Assembly: GCF_023101765.2 (NCBI RefSeq)
Contig: NC_064237.1
Coordinates: 9,519,649 to 9,583,648 of the forward strand
Direction: 5' to 3'
Source: Spodoptera frugiperda
Lineage: Eukaryota; Arthropoda; Insecta; Lepidoptera; Noctuidae
Length of the DNA stretch: 64,000 nt
Part shown: positions 44,418 to 53,454 of the stretch, piece by piece
How positions within the stretch are numbered: position 1 is the first letter of the stretch
How the letters are laid out: every line of letters begins with the position of its first letter
The notes under the pieces: generated by a model
What the model saw: the letters and a program-made list of their open reading frames with translations, nothing else
What the model was told of the DNA's origin: nothing
The model's database searches: none
Position numbers and translations under genes: made by a program

Positions 44418-47400
44418 TGTCACACTGAACGCTGATCGCTGCGTAGATTTAGCAACTCGGTTATGTAAGTTGCTCACAGATTGCCATAAAATTGCGGCAA
44501 ACGTAAACGTTATAGCAACTATCAACTTTTTACAAGAAACTTTTAAAATGTTGATAGTTTCCTCAACTTAAGTTGCTCCATGTGCAAAGCGCCTAAATAG
44601 AGCGTTTAAGGTTTTGCCTAACCCAGACGCAACTTTTAACTTCTGGTAATCTCAAATTATTAAATAGCAGTTATAAATAAATAGATATTTAAAAATATAC
44701 TTTTTAATTTAATTTTCAGATAAAAGCGGGTCGCAAAGGAAAAGTCAATAGTGAAAAATTAAAAAAAATATTTCTTAAGTACGGAGATGTATGCAGAAAT
44801 CGCAGTATTAAATATAATGATCCAGTATTTAAAACAATATCTAATGAGTTAGATAATACGATAGCTCTTTATGCAATCTACAAAGCATTGAAAAGGCACT
44901 ACGACGAGTATTTCCAAAATGATGAAGATGATAACCTTTATTCACCCCGAGTTCAGAGTAGTTCATCTTCTTCACCGTCGCGTCATAGTGTGGCTTCATT
45001 ATCGCTGACATATCAAGACAAGGTGAAAACATTTAGTTTTACAATGGACGAGCATGAATGGAAAAAAGTTCAACCCGTGATGGTACATTATGCTAGAAGA
45101 GATATAAGGACCTCATCGACACACCAAAAATACAGGAGTCTGCCAAAGTTTAAGTGGGCGACTTTTTTGAGAGAAAAGCTCTGGGAGTTATCTAAGCTAC
45201 CATGTACTTGGAACTTTAAAAATAAGAAAGTTGACGGTGAAAATAACATTTCGTTATTTGGAAAGTGCTCACAATGTCAAAGAGAAACAATAATAAAAAC
45301 CGAAGCAATTTCTGAAAAAACTGTAAGATTTACATGCGATATACTTACTTGTAAGGAAGAGAATGTACCACACAATCCTAAAAAAAAATCAAAATTAACT
45401 CCATACAAAAGAGGTAAATTAGCAAAAATTCTACAGTATAAGCCTGCCGTAGTCGTACAAAAAGAACTTGCGGCCAAATTAATTAAAGACCCAAATCAAG
45501 TTTGCCCACCGATGCTACCAAGTTTAGCAGCTCTCCGCCAGATCAAGTATGAGAAACGACAAAGCAAGAGACTTCATGCTCACCCAATTTTAAGTATACT
45601 CATGATGACTCAAGAGGTACAGAACTTTATCCGTGAAGTGACATTGATACCGTGTTTTCATTTATATTATTGGTCTGATCAGCAAATAGAGTAACTATTG
45701 TAATAGTTTTTCTAAAGTGACCATTACTGTAGATGCAACTGGATCTTTTTTTCAGGCTATAAAGCTTCCCGATGGAACTACACTAACAAAACGACTATTT
45801 GTATATATTGGCATGATTGCTTCGGATTCAATTAAATCTACTCCAATTTTTCAAATGGTTACCGATTCTCACAATAAAGATTCAATTGCAGCGTGGTTAA
45901 AAATGGTTAATTCAAGTAAGGAGCCCGCCACATGAAATTATTACCGATGTCTCATCAGCATTAATTGCAGCTAATGTTTCAGCATTTACCACGTTTAGCA
46001 GTATAAAAGATTATGTTAAACGATCTGTTTCAGTCTTAAGTGGCCGCAATTATGCATTACCTGAAGTATTTATTAGGCTAGATACAAGTCATTTTATCAA
46101 AACAATTTATAATTTACGTTGCTTTGAAAATAGGGATATAAATGTTAAAATGTTATACGTTCGTTGCATTTTGTATATGAAAGAATGTGAATCGTTTCAG
46201 CAAATTAAAACTCTCATTACTGATGTTGTAAGACTATGTCTAACCGAATAACCCAGAAAACCCTGTTTCTGTTTATGTTCAGAAAATAAGTTGCACCTTA
46301 GGTAATACTACATATACGGAACCTAATGAAGACACCGATGAGAAGGAAAATATTCACGAAAACATAATCCTCGACGATGATGACGGTTTACTCTCATGGT
46401 TTGATGAAATTGTTGAGAGGGAAAGAAGCCTACAAAAAACAAAAAGTTCGTCAGAATCACAAAACTCTTTCTACATCCCTCATTTAATAACAACGCTCAA
46501 ACGGTTACTCCTAAAGTTACCCCTCTGGAGTAATATTATGTGCCCATTATATAAATCACAAAACAAAGTACCAACATCTTCAGCTATAGAGAGCTATTTT
46601 AAAACTATGAAAAATTTGTTATTCACAACAAGGTCGAAGAAATATAACATTGATGAATATTTAAATATGCATTATGATTATTTATTAGGTGAAATAAAAA
46701 TTGCTTTAAATTGTTTAAATAATTTCGCCGACATTGTAGACAAAAAGGAGAAAAACATTAAAAGAAAACGAGGTAAGACTAGGAAGCGAAAAATGTTAAC
46801 ATTTGAAAACAAATGCTGCAAAAAAGAAAAACCTAGTGTAACCAAAACGTTTTTAAATGATTCGGTATTCTCAGTAATTCCTACGTATGTTGAAAACTGG
46901 AGAGGCGAAGGTGTTCCTAAAGATGATTCTGCAAATAAACCTGTAAATATAATGTTTTTAAAAAATAGTAATTTTACTGTACAAGATATATCTGAAAAAA
47001 TATTAAATTAACAAACACTTGTGCATTTGATTCCGTATTTTTTTTATTGGCCCACGGATTTAAAGAGTATTCATGCATACGCGATTTATTTGACAATAAT
47101 TGCAGAAATAGGGATATAACAGCGTTTTTACAAATCCTCTGTAACTCTGATAATAACAGTGAAGAAGCAAACAAATTAAGAATAAGAATTGCTTCGATAC
47201 ATTTCAAAAACAATCATTATGATTGTGAATGTAACGCTGCATTTATTTATGAGCACGTCTTAAATGATATTATTTTTAGTGCTACTTCTGTAAGTAACTG
47301 TTCAAATAGTGCATGCATAAATTCTACCCCATCAAGAAGAAAACATGTGTTTATAACGTTAAATTTAGATATAATTAATATTTTCACCATCAGTAACTTG

Positions 47401-47476
47401 GAAGATTCTATTATTATTCATGATTGGGAAAACAAGCAATGCAGAAAATGCAATGAAGTAGTTCTATTTCATTATA

Positions 47477-48793
47477 CATTCAGTCAGAAAAGTATCGGGA
47501 ATGGATTATTTATTTATGGTTCCAAATTCAAATTTTTGTTTTTTTTGTTGACATTGTTAGATTGGCACAACTGTTTTCCATTTTGGCGCGGAGTTTGAGT
47601 TGCATCTGTTGTTTACATTAAATACAGTGCTATTTTTAGTTATATCATATTTAGTGTCTATTGCTAATTTCATAATGGACAAAAATCTCGAACAAAGAGT
47701 TGGTCTTAAATTTTGCATTGCCAATGGAATTTCGTGTTCGGAGTCACTGAAAATGTTACAGAAGGCTTACGGTGAATCGACTTTATCAAAAACTCGTGCT
47801 TATGAGTGGTACAAAGCGTTCAAAAGCGGTCGAGATGTGATGGAAGATTTGCCTCGCTCTGGTAGGCCATCAACGTCTGCAACTGAAGTTAACATCGCAA
47901 AAGTGAAGGAAATAGTGACTGAAAATCCTCATTCAACTTTGAGAGAGATAGCCACCGAACTTTCTGTATCTCACGAGTCGATCCGTACCATTTTAACTAA
48001 TAATTTGGGTATGAAACATGTTGCCGCTCGGCTAGTCCCAAAAGACCTGATTTTTTTCCAAAAACTCAATCGCATGAGAGTCGCTGAGGACATGCTACAA
48101 CGAGTCAATTCCGACCCAACATTCATGAAACGCATTGTTACTGGTGAGGAGACGTGGGTTTATGAGTTTGACATGCAAACTTCGGAGTGGCGCCTTCCAA
48201 CTGAACCGAAACCGAAAAAACCACGCCAAAGTCGTTCAAAAGTCAAAGTCATGTTGACTGTTTTCTTTGACTATCGCGGTGTTGTGCACTCGGAATTCTT
48301 GCCGGAAGGTCAAACGGTAAATAAGGAATATTATTTGAGTGTTATGCGGCGTTTAAGAGAGCAAATCCGACGAAAAAGGCCAGATTTGTGGAAAGAAAAT
48401 TCTTGGATTTTGCACCATGATAATGCACCTTCGCACAAGGCCATCATTGTGAAGGAATTTTTAACCAAACACTCAACAAATACCATCGAGCAACCACCAT
48501 ATTCACCAGATATGGCTCCAGCCGACTTTTTTCTTTTTCCTAAACTCAAATTACCACTTCGTGGCACCCGTTTTCAATTCAATCGGTAGAAGACATAAAA
48601 GAGAATACGCGGCGAGAACTGACCTCAATTCCGGAAACAGCGTTTAAAAAATGTTTTGATGATTGGATTATTCGTTGGCGTTAGTGTATCGTTTCTAAAG
48701 GAGCATATTTTGAAGGTGATAAAATAAATTTGGATGAATAACAAACAGTTTGTGTATTATTGATCTTTTCCCGCTACTTTCTTGACAGAGTAG
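47477..48793 (+). mobile_element. mariner element (DD34D type)
   Basis: The ends are similar: left CATTCAGTCAGAAAAGTATC, right reverse complement CTACTCTGTCAAGAAAGTAG, both followed by CGGGAA. TA is duplicated at 47475-47476 and 48794-48795. It splits the protease-like module of the composite gene. Length 1317. Confidence 0.85.
47675..48684 (+). pseudogene. mariner transposase, one frameshift, altered catalytic residue
   Basis: Start at ATG 47675 (MDKNLEQRVGLKFCIANGIS). Two helix-turn-helix segments, with the linker EDLPRSGRPSTS and ESIRTILTNNLGMKHVAARL. In the catalytic core the usual TGDETW reads TGEETW, so the first catalytic Asp is Glu. HHDNAPSHKA holds the second Asp and PYSPDMAPADFFLFPKLK the third. 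A one-base shift near 48575 separates it from the C-terminal VEDIKEN and FKKCFDDWIIRW ending at 48684. An upstream in-frame extension to 47600 lacks mariner motifs and was not used. Confidence 0.9.
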
Positions 48794-49116
48794 TACCTTG
48801 TCAAAAATTGTTACATTCGATTTAAATGGCACGCAAATGGTGTTTTTACATGAGGTACCTAAAAGTATAATAATTAAACAAAACATTTATAAATTATTAG
48901 GTGCTGTAGAATATGTTCCTCCAATACTTGGAACAATAGGGCATTATAAGTGTCATATTATAAGAAATAGCGGAATGCTTTGTTACGACGATAACAAGAG
49001 TAAATTAGAAGAGAGTACAAACGATTCTGTATATATCCATTTTTTAACTTATGTTTTAGTAGAGGTGTAAGAGCCGATGAAAAACATTTAAAGTTGAAGA
49101 ATAATGATTTTGTTGA

Positions 49117-49311
49117 CTTTTATCCTTATAACTCCTATACTATATGAAGTCTTCAATTTTAATAAAAAAAATACTAAAAACAAAATAGCAAATCAAGGAC
49201 TGCGCGGCCATGACTTTCAAGGCGAATATTTAATTATAATATTGATATAGAGCTTTGATTCATTTTTCGACAAATCTTGACAAATACAGACTTGAGTTGA
49301 CAAAAGGAATT
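49117..49311 (-). repeat. Right terminal inverted repeat, inner part
   Basis: Reverse complement of about 32865-33060; includes 'aaggactgcgcggccatgac' near 49192. Continues after the insert at 50695-50755. Confidence 0.85.
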
Positions 49312-50694
49312 GACAACATTTCAAAACTGATACGACATGGAAACAAAAATACCATTTCTTTATTTTCGTATCCTGAGTTCAAATATATTTATGTCATATT
49401 TTTTTTATTTTTTATTTCTGAGAAAAATAATTAAAATCACAAAACATGTGATGACGTCATAGGTACGGCAGAATGTAGTCGTTACCTTTGCCTTAGCAAT
49501 CATGGTTGCAGATGAAAACATCAAGTGTCAAATGTCAATGTTTAATGTCACTTGAAGTTGTAACTTTTATTTACATTCGAAATCGAAATTGATTTTACAC
49601 AATATTTTCCTATCGAATCGACACGCTGCTTATTGTTATTATTCACAACTGTTGATTGACATTATTTCGTCAATAAAATGGATTTCAATGAAACATATAC
49701 GCCAATGAAGGATCCAAAATATTGTTTTGTATCAGCCTGCAAAAACAACACTGCCAATACGTATTTCTGCAAAATTGTAGCATTCATTTTCGTGCATATA
49801 TTGCAATAGCATTAAATAGTCAACTTTCGGCAAGTTTCTGCAATCGGCAACTAGGAATCATATAATTATAACAACACAAATAACAAAATCTGAAATCAGT
49901 TTGACAAGCTTAGTGTTGCCAACTTTATTTTACCAGCCCACCAAATGAGGCCGTGAAAACCACCAGAAACCACTAAATCTTAGCGGCCTCTCAAACCACC
50001 AGAATTCCTCAAGATCATCACAGAATCTAAAAAAAGGGATTATGAATAATAAGTTCATGGCCCCCTTTTCTCTTTCAATAACTACGCACATTATTTAAAA
50101 TTTTTGTGCTTAATATAATCTACATATAATATATTTTAAAATATTCTTTATATAAACTGACTTTCTAGACAGACTGCTAAAATCTTTAATATTGTGCGTA
50201 AAAATATTTACCTTTTGAGTAGGCAATATTATCTTGCCAACAAGTGTATCAATTAAGTATTTTTAACTAGAAATCATACAGCATTTTACGAGTAGTATTA
50301 GTGGTTAATTTGTAACTTACCACTAACTGAAACAATCTAGTTCACTAAAATATCCACTAGCCACTAAAACCAATATTTTCCCGCTGAAACACATATCTAA
50401 ACCACCAGATCTAGTGGAAATTCCACTAAGTTGGCAACACTGGACAAGCTGTCAGTGACAGTACATTTGACATCTAGTAGGTTTTTTACGGATGATACGG
50501 TGAGGCAAAGGTATTATCCTCATTCTACTGTAATTTGGCACTTACGTCTTTTTAGAATACACTGAATTTCAAACTCGAAATTATGAATGAAAAGTACATA
50601 ATTTCGAAAAATGAAAAAATATGGGTGCCCTAGTTTTCGATTTACTTTTATATAACATAATAATACATGCATGTTAAAAATATGAAATGTTGTC
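49312..50694. mobile_element. Non-autonomous element with GACAACATTTCA ends, AATT duplication
   Basis: GACAACATTTCA at 49312 and its reverse complement ending at 50694 are flanked by AATT (49308-49311 and 50695-50698). Removal restores the terminal repeat of the composite transposon exactly as seen at its other end, which proves the insertion. No transposase. Contains a hAT-type MITE. Confidence 0.9.
49911..50442. mobile_element. hAT-type non-autonomous element, 8-base duplication
   Basis: Ends TAGTGTTGCCAACTT (left) and CAGTGTTGCCAACTTAG (right, reversed), with a perfect duplication GACAAGCT at 49903-49910 and 50443-50450. Length 532, no ORF. Confidence 0.95.
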
Positions 50695-50750
50695 AATTAT
50701 TTCTCTATCCCAAGTAGTTGCTGAGATCTCCGTGGCCGCGCAGTCCTTGA

Positions 50751-50904
50751 CGTCAGGATTGCGCGGCCAACTTAAAACGCTTATAACTTCTTTATTTCTG
50801 CTTTGACAAATACGGGGTTTGTTTCTTTCGATTTTGACAAATATCGACAAATTTTTGGCTGAAACCATTTTCTGATTTGATAACTTGGCGGAGCAATCCT
50901 GACG
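50751..50904. mobile_element. Small MITE related to the composite transposon ends
   Basis: 154 bases beginning CGTCAGGATTGCGCGGCCAA and ending, reversed, CGTCAGGATTGCTCCGCCAA. The ends resemble the composite transposon motif GTCAAGGACTGCGCGGCCA and the unit abuts its right arm directly. Confidence 0.75.
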
Positions 50905-51437
50905 CACATCACTTACCAGGTTGCCTTATCTGAAAGTAAACGATGCAAATAACTTGGATTCTCTATTACAGGCTAGTTTACATTTAGACTCATTCGAAAA
51001 GGAATTAGATAGCCTTGAAAGTCCTAATCATTTCCAAAAATATGGCATACATTACATGTCTCTTTCTTATGTACTTTTCATTGTATTCTTTATATATTTA
51101 CTTTATAGAATCAGAAGATGTTTCTGTCCAAAATCGAAAGATCATTATTGTATACAGATATTTAACCAATGTAATACAAACTGCCACACTCAGAGTCGTT
51201 TAATGGTTACTTAACCCATTCCTTAGCAATTGTTTTCGATACAAAATCGTTACTAAGGACTAGTTTAAGTAATCATTAAATGTCTCTGAGTGCGGCAGTA
51301 AGAGAGTTACTGAAACTCACCGACCTTCTGTTGAATTATCTGTTTTGAATGAAAACGGCGTGGCCGATGAGACTTACACATCAATGTCAAAGCCAACGCC
51401 AATTAAGCGTAATCTTTTAGTATCTAAGATAAACTAG
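50905..51437 (+). pseudogene. Errantivirus-like env C-terminal fragment
   Basis: Remnant of the membrane-anchor end of an envelope-like protein of a gypsy-type retroelement. From about 50921 an open frame has an amphipathic ectodomain-proximal stretch, a strongly hydrophobic segment of about 20 residues (51053-51115) and a basic stop-transfer region (RIRRC). A 118-base MITE (51181-51298) then breaks the cytoplasmic tail. The tail resumes in another frame after the MITE and ends at TAG 51435-51437. An LTR-like start follows 230 bases later. The surface subunit, fusion region and pol are absent. The fragment is an old, incomplete copy. Confidence 0.6.
51181..51298. mobile_element. MITE in the env tail, 118 bases
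   Basis: The ends CTGCCACACTCAGAGTCG and, reversed, CTGCCGCACTCAGAGACA continue inward for about 34 bases with TTTAATGGTTACTTAA. I recognise it as a common lepidopteran MITE. The duplication is unclear. Confidence 0.85.
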
Positions 51438-51667
51438 AATTAAAACTTAGTGTTTTTAACTTCTCTCTTATATTAATAATATAACTAATGCTTACCTAGA
51501 GTAATTGAATTGTGCTAAGATTACTATTACTTTAATTTCAACTATGTGTTATCGCTATAATTACTAAGTATTGTTTGTAAGTCTAGAACGACGTTCAAGT
51601 CCAGGTCATCTTATACATTTCAATTTCGCATCTTTTACTCCCAGATGCTCCATTCTATCCGGGGGGC

Positions 51668-51890
51668 TGTTATATATTAAATAACATTAACAGGAATATA
51701 ATAATAAGCAGCTGACGCTGCAGCACTTGTTTACCACATTTTTCCGTTTACTCAGCATATTGCAATAACTTAGGAATGATACATTTTATTAGCAGTGTGG
51801 AATTGAACGTCGTCGCGGACATAGGCTTTTCTTTTGTAGACCTTTTTACTAATTAAATTCTTTACAGTTTATTTCAATATCTTTTTTTAA
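51668..51890 (+). repeat. Probable start of a gypsy-type LTR
   Basis: TGTTATATATTAAATAAC follows a polypurine tract ccggggggc (51659-51667), the expected order downstream of env. The 3' boundary is uncertain because unrelated gypsy pol sequence starts at 51896 in the opposite orientation. Confidence 0.55.
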
Positions 51891-51895
51891 AAAGC

Positions 51896-52093
51896 CTACT
51901 GAGACCCACCCCGTAACAGATCCAAATGCAGAGTATGCAGAGGAATATCTTTTTTATCTATAGGATTCAGATACCCTTCCTGTTTTCCTTCCTTTTTTGT
52001 TGCTAGTAGGCAAGGTATACAACTCAAAACTACTTCTTCTATTCTTTTATCCATATTTCTGATATAGTAATCTTTTCCAATGGCTTCTTTCAT
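51896..52093 (-). pseudogene. Gypsy-type integrase zinc-binding fragment
   Basis: Minus-strand 65 codons reading YIRNMDKRIEEVVLSCIPCL, KQEGYLNPIDK and IPLHTLHLDLLR. The C-x2-C half of the HHCC zinc finger and the start of the integrase core (LHLDL, first catalytic Asp) are visible. Orientation is opposite to the env piece, so it belongs to a different copy or was rearranged. Both edges are truncated. Confidence 0.7.
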
Positions 52094-52319
52094 TTTTCTT
52101 ATAGAGATATAGACCTATATACATTTTATTGTTTCTTTTTCAGATTGCTGATAATTATGAGGAACAATTATTTTTACTCACAAAAAGTGCAAAGAAAATA
52201 AAGAACAACGGGAGGATAAATTGCATAAGAAAAGAATGGCAATTTTGGATCTGGAACAGAAATATTGGGAAAAAAGTTAAAAAATGTTTAAATAAAACTA
52301 TGTTAACGTAGTGGCACTA

Positions 52320-53454
52320 ATGATCGACAAGCTCCAATGATCGACAATTTTTTTCTCTAATTAGAGAAAATTAAAGTTATAATACGATTTTTTTAATATG
52401 GCTATACTGTGGCTATAATATACAATACGCTTCCTGCTGTCATCCAGTGACATTTGAAAGAAATCCGCCATTTTTTTACAAATGGCCGTGTGAGAACTTA
52501 GTTCGGCTAGTGTTCCTCATAAAATAACGGCAATTCTAAGCGGATTCTGTAAGAACGTAAGTACAAAATATGTTCATTATTTTCATATATTGAAACTTAT
52601 ATTAATTTGATGGTTTTTAAGCCGTCTTATGGGAAAAATAATTTTAATAAAATTATTATCGACACTCGTCGATGATTGGAGCAAGTCAATTTCTGAGGAA
52701 AAACCATCAAATTAATATAAGTTTAAATTAGAGAAAATTAAAGTTATAATACGATTTTTATATTAATTTGATGGTTTTTAAGCCGTCTTATGGGAATGAT
52801 AAGATCGATTTATGTTATAAAAAAAGTTAGGAGGTTATTTTTTTAATCTAAATTGCCGGTGTCGATTACTGGTCCTCAGAAATTGACTTGCTCCAATCAT
52901 AGACGAGTGTCGATAATAATTTTATTAAAATTATTTTTGTGTAACCACGGAATATGGTTCTCTTTTCTTTGCAGAATTGTTAGATATTTAAATTAGGTTG
53001 ATCAAAGTAGAGTTACCAGTATTCGACACGATGTCGATTAATGGGATTGAAATGTGTCGATAATTGGTTCATACAGATGTCTCCAAGAAAAAAACTACAT
53101 TTAATAATGAACATACATTTTATAAACTAAATTTAGTAGGTATTTTATACATTAAATATATTACACTGATAATAATTCTTTCTGTTATAAAAATAAAATT
53201 TGTTTAACCGTGAAATAAATTATTTTTGGATTTGAATTTAAAATAATTGCTTAATTTTTTATGACTTAAGTACTTATATTGAATTTAAGTCAAAGGTCAT
53301 AAATACTAGGTAAATACTTATCCATTTCGACACATTGCAATTCCATTAATTATTTGTTACATTTGACAAGAGAATACGGTGACCGACGGTCATCTTTTCT
53401 TTGCCGAATTGGTAGATATTTAAGTTACCAGTAATAGGTAATTGATTCTTACAG
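52320..53454. repeat. Subterminal region of the second pogo element, GTCGAT/ATCGAC-rich with nested palindromes
   Basis: A palindrome occupies 52588-52717 (AAACTTATATTAATTTGATGG ... reversed), and 52640-52697 recurs inverted at 52874-52938. Words like gatcgaca, tgtcgata and tcgatta occur at least ten times between 52322 and 53070 and probably mark the left end of the element. Confidence 0.6.

Larger units (their letters stand above)
41229..44593 (-). mobile_element. PIF/Harbinger transposon in intron 1 of the composite gene
   Basis: Ends GGCGCTTTGCACATGGAGCA on both sides as inverted repeats (23 identical bases), with the 3-base duplication TAA at 41226-41228 and 44594-44596, typical of the class. 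Length 3365. It carries both standard genes, a transposase (-) and a MADF protein (+). Confidence 0.95.
40972..49070 (+). pseudogene. Transposase-like gene with ubiquitin-protease-like C terminus, interrupted
   Basis: Exon 1 ends in an ATG lying directly on a GTGAGT donor (40972-40974). Exon 2 starts at 44720 after ttaattttcag and continues in frame as MIKAGRKGKVNSEKLKKIFL. A Ser-rich linker, a zinc-like CSQC...C..C region (45265-45350), then a putative RNase-H-like core: TVDATGSFF (Asp codon 45732), EIITDVSSALI (Asp codon 45946) and FIRLDTSHF (46081). KVPTSSAIESYFKTMK follows near 46568. The C-terminal module has NTCAFDSVF (Cys codon 47020) and IGHYKCH...CYDD (His codon 48941), the Cys- and His-box pattern of ubiquitin-specific proteases. 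Frameshifts lie near 45690, 45905, 46255 and 47000, and a mariner splits the module. The function is inferred; the superfamily is uncertain (MULE-like is one guess). Confidence 0.6.
32808..50755 (+). mobile_element. Composite transposon with GACTGCGCGGCC terminal repeats (about 5 kb before nested insertions)
   Basis: The sequence at 32808-33060 returns as reverse complement at 50755-50695 and 49311-49117, with one clean insertion between the two parts. The outermost shared bases are TGACGTCAAGGACTGCGCGG. Internal GGCCGCGCAGTCC motifs recur near 32970 and 33152. Between the arms lies one split gene (40972-49070) whose stop is only about 50 bases from the right arm. Subtracting the pogo (33683-40571), Harbinger (41229-44593), mariner (47477-48793) and four-base-duplication element (49312-50694) leaves about 5 kb. 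A target duplication was not found. The superfamily is unassigned. Confidence 0.6.

Noticed and set aside
44332..44571. 79-codon plus-strand frame with an Arg run
   Set aside because: Antisense to the Arg-rich start of the Harbinger transposase exon 1.
47600..47674. Upstream extension of the mariner ORF as a longer N terminus
   Set aside because: The known family start MDKN/ME.. aligns to ATG 47675 and the extension is hydrophobic UTR sequence.
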